Source of the DNA: Chloroflexota bacterium
Lineage (GTDB): Bacteria > Chloroflexota > Anaerolineae > Anaerolineales > Anaerolineaceae
DNA length: 64,000 nt
Assembly (NCBI GenBank): GCA_029548365.1
Contig: JAKPNN010000029.1
Location: 47,779-111,778, forward strand
Direction: 5' to 3'
Shown here in pieces: positions 35,679 through 44,176 of the stretch; position 1 is the stretch's first letter, and every line of letters begins with the position of its first letter. The position numbers and the translations under genes are program-made. Under the pieces are notes generated by a model that was not told where the DNA came from, searched no databases, and was given only the letters and a program-made list of their open reading frames with translations.

Positions 35679-36107
35679 TCAACCAGAGGAAATGATCTCA
35701 AGTAGTAATTTTAACCCCACAAAATCCGTGTGATCCTCAATGCGCAGCCACAGCCAGCGTCCCTGCGGCAGTGCAGAGGGCTGGTTCAATAATTCTCGAA
35801 GGCGGGCGTTGAAGTAATTAATCTTGCCCTGGGCTGCCTCCTCGGCATGCTGGGTGAGGGTCAGGAGCACAGTAAACCCGCCCCGCTCTGGAAACAGGAT
35901 GCACAATCGTTGTGCCGCTTTGCGATAATCCTGTCCCCAACCGCGCTGGGTGTTGTAATAAGTTAATTCAACCTCAAAATCCGGATAGTGTGCCTGCAAA
36001 TAACGGTTGACGGCCACCCAAACCGGGAAGACTTCCCTGCCGATGATCTGGCGGATCAGCTCAGGCCGAGGGGGCGCATCTCGATTTAATAAGCGTTCAT
36101 CTTGCAT
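35679..36107 (-). CDS. DUF3788-like protein
   Basis: 142 aa, no signal or membrane helix. Contains VELTYYNTQRGWGQDYRKA followed by LCILFPERGGFTVLLTL, the pattern of small DUF3788 proteins (conserved GWxxxYR and a beta strand set). Function unknown in the family. GGAACGG lies upstream of the ATG. Single-gene unit. Confidence 0.7.
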   Translation of the reverse strand: MQDERLLNRDAPPRPELIRQIIGREVFPVWVAVNRYLQAHYPDFEVELTYYNTQRGWGQDYRKAAQRLCILFPERGGFTVLLTLTQHAEEAAQGKINYFNARLRELLNQPSALPQGRWLWLRIEDHTDFVGLKLLLEIISSG

Positions 36108-36259
36108 CGGTCCGTTCCAAATTAATTTTTATACGAATCAAGGTATTAAAATTCACACAGGCAAAATTTGACCCAACGTTTTGGGCTGGTGCATAACTGT
36201 CCAACACCTATTGATTGTATCCTACAATATGTACGGGTTGATATCAAGCCCCGAAACGC

Positions 36260-37042
36260 TTAGATTTCGTCGTACAACAGCCACCAAACGTCATCCCCGG
36301 TAAAACCGCAACTTCGATAAAGTTGTTCTGGTTGAGACTCACTCTCCACCTCGCCCGAGACAGTGAGAAAAGCAACCTCTTCTAATGCCCGCTGAGACAA
36401 TTCATTGACAAGCGCCTTTCCAAGGCCTTTTCCCCGGTAAGCCGGATGTACTTGGACCCACTCTAATGAAGCTTCTGGCACCCTCGGATCACGTTCAGCG
36501 ATCCCTAAACCTACTTTGACTCCGCTGGCTTGATGAACAACCCAAACCCAGAGCTCGGGGTCATAAACAAAGTGCCCGGTCCAGGTTCGGACAATTTGAG
36601 AGCTGACTTTGATTTCAGTGTAACAATCACAAATAAAATCTGCAATTGCATCGATATCTTCCTTAGGATTGACCACTTGAAAAGTGAACCCGGGTGGACA
36701 CAGGGCCTTTTCAGAGTGTCCTTGGTTGATCAGGCGAAAATAGGCTCGACGGTGGGCGAATTTGCGGCCCGAAAATATGGGTAAGCCATCAGCGTGAACA
36801 AGGGCAAAAGGTGTGTGCTCGATCTTTTCCTGACTTAAAGGGTGTTTTCCCGAGTCAGCACACCAAAACGCCATCAACCGCTGATCTTTTTTCAAGACCA
36901 GTGAAGTGACCACCCCCGCAGGATCTCGGGAAATCCTCAGCTCAGTCTCTGACCAACTACCCGCTGTTTTCCAAAATGCGTTAGGAAGTGTGCGGCAAGG
37001 GTTGGCCGTGTAAATTTCTAAAAATTCTTGCAAAGAATTCAA
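36260..37042 (-). CDS. GNAT-family N-acetyltransferase
   Basis: 260 aa with the acetyl-CoA-binding motif A VHPAYRGKGLGKALVNEL in the C-terminal half and a less conserved N-terminal half of about 125 residues. The start is TTG at 37042, which overlaps the TGA of the methyltransferase gene (TTGA) and has GGAG just upstream; no other good start is seen, so translational coupling is likely. Acceptor substrate unknown. Confidence 0.85.
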   Translation of the reverse strand: MNSLQEFLEIYTANPCRTLPNAFWKTAGSWSETELRISRDPAGVVTSLVLKKDQRLMAFWCADSGKHPLSQEKIEHTPFALVHADGLPIFSGRKFAHRRAYFRLINQGHSEKALCPPGFTFQVVNPKEDIDAIADFICDCYTEIKVSSQIVRTWTGHFVYDPELWVWVVHQASGVKVGLGIAERDPRVPEASLEWVQVHPAYRGKGLGKALVNELSQRALEEVAFLTVSGEVESESQPEQLYRSCGFTGDDVWWLLYDEI

Positions 37043-37668
37043 CCCTCTCCAGTTACGGGCAAGCTTTTCGCTTGATCATCATTTTTACAGCGCATAAAGG
37101 CTGCCCAGGTCGACGGGTGACCACCACCACCGTCTGGCCGACGCTCAACAGAGTCTTCACGCCATTGGCAGCACAAAAAGTCTGAAAGCTGGACGAAATC
37201 GCTTTCAGATAGGCCATGTAGATCCGTAACAGCCTTTTTTCGGTGTGCATAGAGCAGAAAATAACCACCCGGTTTCAGCCAATTTGCCAAATTAGCCTGG
37301 TAAGCTGAACGCTCTCTGGAGCGCAAATCATGATAACAGCCAATATCCAAAACCAGGTCAAATTCTTTTCCCGGGCGTACCCCTGAGGAAACATCCCCGT
37401 GGATCACACGGCCCCTCACCCCAGCCTGGTTCAGCTTGGTGCGCGACTTAATTACGGAAATCCAGGCCAGGTCAATCCCGACCACCTGCCAGCCGTAAGA
37501 GGCCATGCTTACTAAATTGGTACCCGTACCGCAACCCACATCCAGGGCTTTACCCGGTGGGACGCTTTGTAGAAATCGAATCAATTCCGGCGGTGAAATG
37601 CCCGTATCCCAGGGAGGTTGGCCAAAATAACGCAAATTATAACGAACCCAACGAGTGATTTTGTTCAA
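37039..37668 (-). CDS. Class I SAM-dependent methyltransferase
   Basis: 209 aa. SAM motif I ALDVGCGTGTN, motif II VVGIDLAWISV and motif III FDLVLDIGCYHDL. The overall shape is that of TehB/thiopurine-type small-molecule methyltransferases. First gene of a two-gene unit with a GNAT acetyltransferase; both modify small molecules or peptides, and a linked resistance or modification role is possible but not shown. Confidence 0.9.
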   Translation of the reverse strand: MNKITRWVRYNLRYFGQPPWDTGISPPELIRFLQSVPPGKALDVGCGTGTNLVSMASYGWQVVGIDLAWISVIKSRTKLNQAGVRGRVIHGDVSSGVRPGKEFDLVLDIGCYHDLRSRERSAYQANLANWLKPGGYFLLYAHRKKAVTDLHGLSESDFVQLSDFLCCQWREDSVERRPDGGGGHPSTWAAFMRCKNDDQAKSLPVTGEG

Positions 37669-37884
37669 TCCTATTTCCTTGAATAGTTGTAATAAATAGG
37701 CTCACAGCCGGCCGGGCAGATTAAGTATACCGGGAAAGCCCTTAATGCCATTTAATCCGGCCAGCTTCTTTTTACTGGAGCAAAATTTTAGCAATTTGTC
37801 CAATCCATAACTGAGCAGCAGGTTTTTATCCCAGGTTTCAGCAGGTAGAATTAAAACCCCACACGTTAAAAAGAAAGGAGTGCG

Positions 37885-38706
37885 ATGAAGAAAAAGATCA
37901 CCACTAATGACGGGGTTGAGATTCCCCTGCTGGGGCTGGGCACGTGGCTGGCACGCGGTCGGGATTGTCAACACGCAGTAGAATTTGCCCTCACCCACGG
38001 CTATGACCACATCGACACCGCCCAGGGCTATGATAACGAGAAGGATGTCGGCAAAGGCTGGAAAGCCAGCGGCCGCTCGCGAGAAGATATTTACATCACC
38101 ACAAAAATCACTACCTCAAACCAGGGGTATGAAAAGAGCATGCGCTCGTTAGAAAAAAGCCTGCAGGCGCTGCAAACAGAGTATGTTGACCTGCTGCTGA
38201 TCCACTGGCCTAACCTGTCAAATATCGAGCGCACCTTTGAAACCTGGCAGGCGCTGGTTGAATTGCATTCACGCGGTCTGACCCGCAGCATTGGCGTCAG
38301 CAACTTCCCTGTTGATCTGCTTGAAGACTTACTGGGCAGAACCGATGTGGTCCCGGCGATTAACCAGGTTGAATTTCACACCTTTCTCTATCAACAAGAA
38401 CTGCTGGCGTATTGCCGGGAAAAAGGGATTCAAATTGAAGCCTACAGTCCAGTTGCCAGGGCGAAGTTTTTCAACCACGAAAAACTGGTGAAAATCGCCC
38501 AAAAATACTCCAGAACACCCGCCCAGGTGATGCTGGCTTGGCTGGTCAACCACGACCTGGTGACCATCCCAAAATCGATCCACGAGGCACGTATTTTGGA
38601 GAACGCGGATATCTTCTTCCAGCTTGACGGAGAGGATATGCACATCCTGGATAATCTCCAACCGCAAAGGCGGTTGGTGGAAGAGCCCAACCTGTTCAAA
38701 GATTAG
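37885..38706 (+). CDS. Aldo/keto reductase
   Basis: 273 aa, AKR fold. Catalytic tetrad visible: Asp and Tyr in HIDTAQGYDNEKDVG, Lys in ITTKIT, His in LLLIHWP. Signature SIGVSNFPVDLLE and IPKSIHEARILEN (NADPH binding) also fit. Reduces aldehydes or ketones with NADPH. Clear AAAGGAG site before the ATG. Confidence 0.93.
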   Translation: MKKKITTNDGVEIPLLGLGTWLARGRDCQHAVEFALTHGYDHIDTAQGYDNEKDVGKGWKASGRSREDIYITTKITTSNQGYEKSMRSLEKSLQALQTEYVDLLLIHWPNLSNIERTFETWQALVELHSRGLTRSIGVSNFPVDLLEDLLGRTDVVPAINQVEFHTFLYQQELLAYCREKGIQIEAYSPVARAKFFNHEKLVKIAQKYSRTPAQVMLAWLVNHDLVTIPKSIHEARILENADIFFQLDGEDMHILDNLQPQRRLVEEPNLFKD

Positions 38707-38815
38707 GGTAATCGATTAAGGGGGTTGTGCAAACAGCGGCGGGTTTCGGTTTTGCTATGAAATCGCTGCTGGAAATTTTTTTGTGTCAGCTCGTAATACA
38801 TGACTACTACGGGTT

Positions 38816-38846
38816 AAAAAAACAGGCCGTGTCATCGCACGGCCTG
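38816..38846 (-). terminator. Intrinsic terminator of the SWIM mini-protein gene
   Basis: CAGGCCGTG (38823-38831) and CACGGCCTG (38838-38846) form a perfect 9-bp stem followed by seven T on the minus strand. On the plus strand it may also serve the aldo/keto reductase gene weakly. Confidence 0.9.
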
Positions 38847-38879
38847 GTATTTTCTTGTTGAGTGCAATAAATTGCGAGA

Positions 38880-39122
38880 TCAGACTTCCTGGGCAATATC
38901 GACCATCTGCTCGAGAATCAACTCGAGCGCCATGGTATGGCTGCAGCGGCCGCGTGAGTGAAAAAATTCACACGTACAGCCCCACTCCCCATCTTCATAG
39001 GTCACCGTGTGATCGTTGTGATTCCCTGTAAACAGGACATTGAATTGCTTGAATACAATCCGTTCTCGTTCTTCTGCGTAGCGTTTGGCTTTTTCCATTT
39101 TGCCAATCATTCCATAGTCCAT
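38880..39122 (-). CDS. Stand-alone SWIM zinc-finger mini-protein
   Basis: 80 aa. The CxC...CxH pattern C49-T-C51, C60-S-H62 (WGCTCEFFHSRGRCSHTMALE in parts) is a SWIM finger, usually found inside helicases or transposases, here as nearly the whole protein. The N-terminal half is charged and helical. A strong terminator follows, and the coding frame is preceded by AAAGGAAAAG; both support a real gene. Likely to bind nucleic acid or protein; function unknown. Confidence 0.8.
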   Translation of the reverse strand: MDYGMIGKMEKAKRYAEERERIVFKQFNVLFTGNHNDHTVTYEDGEWGCTCEFFHSRGRCSHTMALELILEQMVDIAQEV

Positions 39123-39154
39123 GGCGCACTTTTCCTTTCTATAGGTGGGGAAAT

Positions 39155-39187
39155 AAAAAAAAGCACGCGCGGTCCTGCCGGCGTGCT
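39155..39187 (-). terminator. Intrinsic terminator of the RimI-like gene
   Basis: AGCACGC (39162-39168) pairs with GCGTGCT (39181-39187), extended by C-G pairs inside, followed by eight T on the minus strand. Confidence 0.85.
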
Positions 39188-39277
39188 ATAAACTCTTTGT
39201 CTTCGGTTGATTGTTTGCATATGTACCTTTTGCACACAGCTTCATGGGTCTGAGTATAAACCTCCTCGCCTGTAATG

Positions 39278-39733
39278 TCAAATTCTTTTTTCAAACACCA
39301 GGGCATCTTCACCGCCCACGTAGTATTTCTTCCAGCGGTTAATGATCGCATAACCTTGCCCCTCATACAGGCAAATAGCCGCCCGGTTAGATTCCCGCAC
39401 ACTGAGCCGGATGTTGGGCATATCCAGGTCCCGTTCGCAGGCTGCCAGCAAAGCCAGGGCGATGCCGAGACGCCGGTATTCAGGCATCACGCCGAGGGTG
39501 GTCACCCAGCCGATGCGCCTTTCAAGATCACGCTCGCCAGCAATGAATCCCACCATCTGCTCGCCCACAAGTGCCTTTAAACGCACCACACCGGGCAGGG
39601 TCAGCACGCCGATCAGGTCCCAAAAAGGCCACAGGTCTTCTGCCGGAAAACACGCCCGTTCGAGCTGGGATAACTGGGTGTAATCGCGCCAACTGGCAAC
39701 GTGGATGGACCAATCGCTCATACTGAAACTCAT
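39278..39733 (-). CDS. RimI-like GNAT acetyltransferase
   Basis: About 151 aa from ATG 39733. Other possible starts are TTG 39784 and ATG 39721; none has a strong ribosome site, so the N-terminus is uncertain. GNAT motif A is MPEYRRLGIALALLAACE, and NIRLSVRESNRAAICLYEGQGY matches the RimI type. It probably acetylates protein N-termini or a small molecule. Terminator at 39155-39187. Confidence 0.85.
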   Translation of the reverse strand: MSFSMSDWSIHVASWRDYTQLSQLERACFPAEDLWPFWDLIGVLTLPGVVRLKALVGEQMVGFIAGERDLERRIGWVTTLGVMPEYRRLGIALALLAACERDLDMPNIRLSVRESNRAAICLYEGQGYAIINRWKKYYVGGEDALVFEKRI

Positions 39734-39941
39734 GCTATCTGGTACGCCTGGCTCGCATTGCTCAGGGTGATTTTTAAAAATCAATGCTGCTTAAACAATG
39801 GACGATAAAAATATTATACCTTGATCACTTATACTGACAGGCCGCTGAATATTTTCGGATCAAAACCAGGTAAAATACAGCAAAGACCACCTCGCTCAAC
39901 GAATTTACGGAAAGAATGACGAGCGCCGAAACGGGTAAAAC

Positions 39942-40769
39942 ATGAACATCGACCTGACCATCGAGGCTGAACAGACTGAAAAAATCCTCACCGGGTTCAT
40001 CCGCACTGAACTGAACCGGGCAGGGTTCCAGCGTGCCCTGCTGGGCGTCTCCGGCGGTCTGGATTCAGCGGTCAGCCTGTATTTATGTGCCAGAGCGCTG
40101 GGACCTGAAAATGTGCTGGCGGTGCGCCTGCCCTATAGGACCTCGCCGCAGCATACGCTGGTTGATGCACAGGCGATGATTGATGCCCTCGGCGTCCGGT
40201 CGCTGACAGTCGAGATCACCCCCATGGTCGACCCGTTGATCGCTAAATTCCCCGATATGAGCCGCTTACGGGCGGGCAATCTTATGGCACGCATGCGCAT
40301 GATCGTGCTGTTTGACCAATCCGTGGTCTTCAACGGTCTGGTGGTGGGCGCCAGCAATAAAACTGAGCTGCTGCTGGGCTATACCACCGTCCACGGCGAT
40401 TCGGGCGTTGCCTTGCAGCCATTGGGCGATTTGTTCAAAACCCAGGTGCGCCTGCTGGCCCGGCACCTGGGCGTACCTTTAACAGTGATCAACAAAGCAC
40501 CTTCAGCCGACCTGTGGGAAGGACAAACCGACGAAGATGAGCTGGGCTTCACCTACGGCGAGGTCGACGGGCTGTTGTATTTGCTGGTCGAGCGGGGCTA
40601 TCATCCCGAAGCCTGCATCAAAGCGGGCTTTGCGCGCGAATTTGTCAAGCGCGTGGTGCACAGGGTGCGTCAGAACCACTTCAAACGGGTCATGCCGCCC
40701 ATTGCCTGGCTCTCCGCGGACAAAAAGGCGTATGACCTCTCAAGTCTGTGGGATTGGGGGCGGAATTAA
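39942..40769 (+). CDS. nadE: NH3-dependent NAD synthetase
   Basis: 275 aa: synthetase domain only, no glutaminase domain, so ammonia is the nitrogen source or comes from a partner. PP-loop SGGLDSAVSLYL near residue 36, NKTELLLGYTTVHGDSG and PLGDLFKTQVR (NaAD and Mg binding) are present. It converts nicotinate adenine dinucleotide to NAD with ATP. Confidence 0.94.
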   Translation: MNIDLTIEAEQTEKILTGFIRTELNRAGFQRALLGVSGGLDSAVSLYLCARALGPENVLAVRLPYRTSPQHTLVDAQAMIDALGVRSLTVEITPMVDPLIAKFPDMSRLRAGNLMARMRMIVLFDQSVVFNGLVVGASNKTELLLGYTTVHGDSGVALQPLGDLFKTQVRLLARHLGVPLTVINKAPSADLWEGQTDEDELGFTYGEVDGLLYLLVERGYHPEACIKAGFAREFVKRVVHRVRQNHFKRVMPPIAWLSADKKAYDLSSLWDWGRN

Positions 40770-40801
40770 TCACTGGAGCCACCTGCATCCTTGGCAGGTA
40801 T

Positions 40802-41482
40802 CTACATCTCAGGCGGAAACAATGAATCATATTCACACACCGGCGCAAAACTCCGCCGGTGAACCGCACACGGCCCCAACTCGCGTACCGCCAAACGATG
40901 CGTGCGGGTGGCATAGCCCTTATTGCGGGCAAAGCCGTACCCGGGGTGGATCTGTTCCATCTCAATCAACACGGCATCCCGACCGGTTTTAGCTAAAATT
41001 GAAGCCGCTGCGATCGACAGAGAACGGGCGTCGCCCTTGACCAGGCTTGTTTGAGAGACTGTTACCCCCGTCAGGAGCAGGTAATCCACCAGCAGGTGTG
41101 CAGGAGTCACATTCAGGGCGTCCAGCGCCCGCTGAGCCGCCAGGCGTGTGGCCGGGACAATACCCATATGATCAATTTCCGTATTGGAAGCGAAACCCAC
41201 CCCCCAGCCCAGCGCGACCGTCCTGATCTCTGCTGCCCAGTGCTCCCGTTCAGCCGATGTCATGATCTTGGAATCGCGGATACCGCTCAGACGGGACATT
41301 AAATCAACCTGCTCACCCGGCAGTACCACCGCGCCGACGGCCACCGGCCCGGCCAGCGCGCCGCGCCCGGCCTCATCGATGCCAGCCACCAGGGTTGCCC
41401 CCTTTTTCCATAATTCGTTTTCAAAGGAAAGGTCCGGTCGTTCGGGCAGCAGCGCCGGGTCAAATTTAACCCTGGGCGTCAT
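40802..41482 (-). CDS. rnhB: Ribonuclease HII
   Basis: 226 aa. VAGIDEAGRGALAGPVAVGAV holds the DEDD Asp and Glu, VDYLLLTG and SIAAASILAKTGRD the others, which are typical of RNase HII. Removes ribonucleotides from DNA-RNA hybrids. The start overlaps the glycosyltransferase gene by 17 bases. Confidence 0.95.
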   Translation of the reverse strand: MTPRVKFDPALLPERPDLSFENELWKKGATLVAGIDEAGRGALAGPVAVGAVVLPGEQVDLMSRLSGIRDSKIMTSAEREHWAAEIRTVALGWGVGFASNTEIDHMGIVPATRLAAQRALDALNVTPAHLLVDYLLLTGVTVSQTSLVKGDARSLSIAAASILAKTGRDAVLIEMEQIHPGYGFARNKGYATRTHRLAVRELGPCAVHRRSFAPVCEYDSLFPPEM

Positions 41483-42197
41483 ACAGCCCCTGCCTGGCGT
41501 TTGAGCGGATTTTCAGCAAATCGAACGCCATGAGTAACGAATCCTGCACTAGCCTAACCCTGCTGTCAGGATCAAAATACCAGTCGATCGCCACTTCACA
41601 CACACTGTAACCCATCTGCCAGGCGATGAATAATACTTCAGCATCAAAAGACATCCCGACCAGGGTTTGCAGGGGGAAGACGGCATCGGCGACATCACCC
41701 CGGAAGCACTTGAATCCGCACTGCGAATCCTGGATTCCTGGCAGCACCAGCCCGCGCACCATGGCGTTGAATACCCGCCCGATCAGGTGCCGATAGCCCG
41801 GCTCATCATAGCGCACCGACCCGGGCAGCTCGCGCGACCCGATGGCCACGTCCACCCCTGCCAGGGCGGGGGGTAAAAAACGGTTCACCTGGTCAATGGG
41901 CATCGATAAATCAGCGTCGCATAAAAAGCGGTATTCGCCCTGTGCTGCCAGCATGCCGCGCCGCACAGCCAGGCCTTTCCCGCGCGGTGCTTCTGTTAAC
42001 ACCCGCAGGTATGGCATGCGTTCCTGGTAGCTTTGAGCAAGGGTTAAAGTTGCATCGCTGCTGCCGTTCTCCACCACCAGTACTTCGGCTGGATACGCCT
42101 GCTGCGCGAGGAAGCGGTCAATTTTCTCCAGGGTGGATGGAAGCCGTTCAGCTTCGTTATGGGCTGGGATAATGATGGAAAGGAAAGGTTGGGTCAA
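41466..42197 (-). CDS. Family 2 glycosyltransferase
   Basis: 243 aa. GT2 N-terminal fold: SIIIPAHNEAERLPSTLEK, VENGSSDATL, DADLSMP (DxD for nucleotide-sugar and metal) and GSRELPGS. The layout (no membrane helix) resembles the dolichyl/undecaprenyl-phosphate sugar transferases (DPG-synthase type). Co-transcribed with rnhB by overlap. Sugar and acceptor unknown. Confidence 0.9.
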   Translation of the reverse strand: MTQPFLSIIIPAHNEAERLPSTLEKIDRFLAQQAYPAEVLVVENGSSDATLTLAQSYQERMPYLRVLTEAPRGKGLAVRRGMLAAQGEYRFLCDADLSMPIDQVNRFLPPALAGVDVAIGSRELPGSVRYDEPGYRHLIGRVFNAMVRGLVLPGIQDSQCGFKCFRGDVADAVFPLQTLVGMSFDAEVLFIAWQMGYSVCEVAIDWYFDPDSRVRLVQDSLLMAFDLLKIRSNARQGLYDAQG

Positions 42198-42290
42198 AAT
42201 GTCACCCTTAATCCGTTGATCGATCAGAGATGAAAAAATGGCAAGGGAACGATGGATTTGTGGTCGTTCACCTTCCCATTCAACCGTCAG

Positions 42291-42364
42291 TCGGGGTGGG
42301 CGGACTTGAACCGCCGACCTCCGCGTCCCAAACGCGGCGCGCTGGCCGTCTGCGCTACACCCCG
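42291..42364 (-). tRNA. tRNA-Pro (anticodon UGG)
   Basis: On the minus strand: acceptor CGGGGTG (42364-42358) pairs with CACCCCG (42298-42292), D-arm GCGC/GCGC, anticodon stem CCGCG/CGCGG with loop TTTGGGA giving anticodon TGG, T-arm GGCGG-TTCAAGT-CCGCC. No encoded CCA tail. Confidence 0.95.
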
Positions 42365-42373
42365 GCAGATAAG

Positions 42374-42403
42374 AGTATAATCCGAACCATGTGTAAACGT
42401 CAA
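42374..42403 (-). promoter_or_regulatory. Promoter of tRNA-Pro
   Basis: On the minus strand -35 TTGACG (42403-42398), 18-base spacer, -10 TATACT (42379-42374), ending about 10 bases before the tRNA. The promoter lies across the start codon of the plus-strand esterase gene. Confidence 0.75.
42376..42381 (+). promoter_or_regulatory. -10 box for the esterase gene (leaderless)
   Basis: TATAAT with its ATG only seven bases downstream. It shares bases with the -10 of the opposing tRNA promoter. Confidence 0.5.
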
Positions 42404-43366
42404 GATACCGTCCTCGTTCTTTTTCAAAGCGCGGCTTACCTGGCCTGTGTGCTCATATTGATGTTCAGTGCTGCCGCCTGCCAGGCTGGTGAAAGCCCCG
42501 CGACGATTGTGCCTCTTGAACCTGCTCCTGCTCAAACAACCGGTGTGCCGGTTGCACCTCATACAGCCAGCGTTACACCAATTGCGTCGAAAGCAGTTTC
42601 CGCCACGCCTACAGCGCAAGAGCCAAGCCCAACACCGGGGATAACCATGACCAGCATTGATTGCCGCCATGCAGGGGGACAGGTTCTCAGCGAAGCATTG
42701 TTCAGCGAGCACCTGGGGGAAGACCTGCACTACCTGCTTTACCTCCCGCCCTGTTACCACGAGGATCTCACAGAAGATTACCCGGTCACCTATTTGCTGC
42801 ACGGTCTTTCCTACACACAGGATCAATGGGTGCGTCTGGGCGTGGCTGAGCAGATGGATGCCCTGATTTCCGAGGGTCGGATTGCCCCCTTCATCATCGT
42901 CATGCCCGCTGAAGCCCGGTTCCAACCGCCACTCAACTCTGCCTTCGCCGATGCCCTGGTGCAGGAATTGTTCCCGTTCGTCGATCAGCAATACCGCACC
43001 CTACCCGAGAGAGCTTACCGGGCAATTGGTGGGCTTTCTCGTGGTGCAGCATGGGCGGTCCACTTTGGCTTTGAGCATCCGCATCTCTTCAGCCGCGTGG
43101 GAGCGCACAGTCTGCCCCTGTTCGAAGTCGATGGTGGTCGGCTGGATGGCTGGCTGGCAGAAATGCCTGACGCTGGTCTACCCGATTTTTTTATTGATAT
43201 TGGACGTTCTGACCCTGAGCGCTGGTCTGCCCAGAACTTTGCTGACCGTTTGAATGCTTACCACATCCCCCACATCTGGTACCTGTTCAACGGCGGACAT
43301 ACCGAAGCCTACTGGTCAACCCATCTTGAACTTTATCTACATTGGTATGCACAGGATTGGTATTAA
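42389..43366 (+). CDS. Esterase-D-like lipoprotein
   Basis: 325 aa from ATG 42389. A longer open frame from 42230 begins with the translation of the antisense tRNA-Pro and is an artefact. A signal peptide ends in a lipobox (FSAAAC). A Thr/Pro linker follows (TASVTPIASK..., TPTAQEPSPT). The esterase domain has YLPPCYHEDLTEDYPVTYLLHG, the elbow GGLSRGAAW (GxSxG) and a His in FNGGHTEAYW, so it is a PF00756-type esterase on the cell surface. Substrate could be feruloyl or other esters; not determinable. Confidence 0.85.
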   Translation: MCKRQDTVLVLFQSAAYLACVLILMFSAAACQAGESPATIVPLEPAPAQTTGVPVAPHTASVTPIASKAVSATPTAQEPSPTPGITMTSIDCRHAGGQVLSEALFSEHLGEDLHYLLYLPPCYHEDLTEDYPVTYLLHGLSYTQDQWVRLGVAEQMDALISEGRIAPFIIVMPAEARFQPPLNSAFADALVQELFPFVDQQYRTLPERAYRAIGGLSRGAAWAVHFGFEHPHLFSRVGAHSLPLFEVDGGRLDGWLAEMPDAGLPDFFIDIGRSDPERWSAQNFADRLNAYHIPHIWYLFNGGHTEAYWSTHLELYLHWYAQDWY

Positions 43367-43385
43367 AATTCTTTAAATAATCAAG

Positions 43386-43391
43386 TAAAAT
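43386..43391 (+). promoter_or_regulatory. -10 box for the ssb operon
   Basis: TAAAAT 39 bases before the ssb ATG; AGGAAAGGGAG provides the ribosome site. The -35 is weak. Confidence 0.4.
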
Positions 43392-43429
43392 AGGGTTACT
43401 TACACACTCATCCAGGAAAGGGAGCACAC

Positions 43430-43855
43430 ATGTATCAACAGATCACCATTGTAGGGTATTTAGGTAATGACCCTGACATGCGCTTCACGCCAAATGGTCA
43501 GGCGGTTACCAGTTTCTCAGTTGCCACCTCCAATAAATACACCAGCAACACCGGGCAACGGGTTGATGAAACCACCTGGTTCCGCGTTTCGGTATGGGGG
43601 GCGCAAGCAGAATCCTGTAACCAATATCTCAAAAAGGGTCGGCCCGTTCTGGTCATCGGTCGATTGCGACCAGATCCGCAGACCGGTAATCCCAGGATTT
43701 TCAATCGCCAGGACGGAACACCAGCTGCATCCTTTGAAATCACGGCGCAACAGGTTAAATTCTTGCCATACGAATCTCGCGGCGGAGGCGGCGGTGAAGA
43801 TGATTTCGGCGACGTACACGGAAGCCCAGAAACCGACGACGAAATTCCCTTCTAA
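43430..43855 (+). CDS. ssb: Single-stranded DNA-binding protein
   Basis: 141 aa. OB fold: YQQITIVGYLGNDPDMRFTP, ETTWFRVSVWGAQAESCNQYL and RPVLVIGRL; a short Gly-rich linker (GGGGGEDDFG) and the acidic C-terminal tip DDEIPF that recruits SSB partners. First gene of a three-gene unit with DUF3467 and translin genes. Confidence 0.97.
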   Translation: MYQQITIVGYLGNDPDMRFTPNGQAVTSFSVATSNKYTSNTGQRVDETTWFRVSVWGAQAESCNQYLKKGRPVLVIGRLRPDPQTGNPRIFNRQDGTPAASFEITAQQVKFLPYESRGGGGGEDDFGDVHGSPETDDEIPF

Positions 43856-43867
43856 GCCAAAGAGCCT

Positions 43868-44176
43868 ATGACCCAAAAACCAATCCCTAATCTCGAAATC
43901 CCGCAGGATCTGGAGTCTAAATATGTAAATTTCGTCCGGATTGCGCATACGGTGTCGGAGTTTGTCCTCGATTTTTCTCTGCTGTTACCGGGCGTCACCA
44001 AATTCGAGGTTAATTCTCGCTTGATGATGTCCCCTACAGCTGCCAAACTGTTCTTGCAGGCCCTGACAGAAAACCTTAAGCGCTATGAGACCAATTTTGG
44101 CAAGATTACCATACCGGGCAGTCATTCATTGGCTGATGACCTGTTCCGCCCCATCGATCCACCTGAAGGTGGTTGA
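43868..44176 (+). CDS. DUF3467 domain protein
   Basis: 102 aa. YVNFVRIAHTVSEFVLDFSL, RLMMSPTAAKLFLQALTENL and the ending with FGKITIP match DUF3467, small cytosolic proteins of unknown function. It starts 12 bases after ssb and its TGA shares one base with the translin ATG (TGATG), so the three genes are surely co-transcribed. Confidence 0.85.
   Translation: MTQKPIPNLEIPQDLESKYVNFVRIAHTVSEFVLDFSLLLPGVTKFEVNSRLMMSPTAAKLFLQALTENLKRYETNFGKITIPGSHSLADDLFRPIDPPEGG

Noticed and set aside
42230..42388. Longer N-terminus of the esterase gene
   Set aside because: It is the translation of the antisense tRNA-Pro and its flank; the -10 box and lipoprotein signal place the start at 42389.
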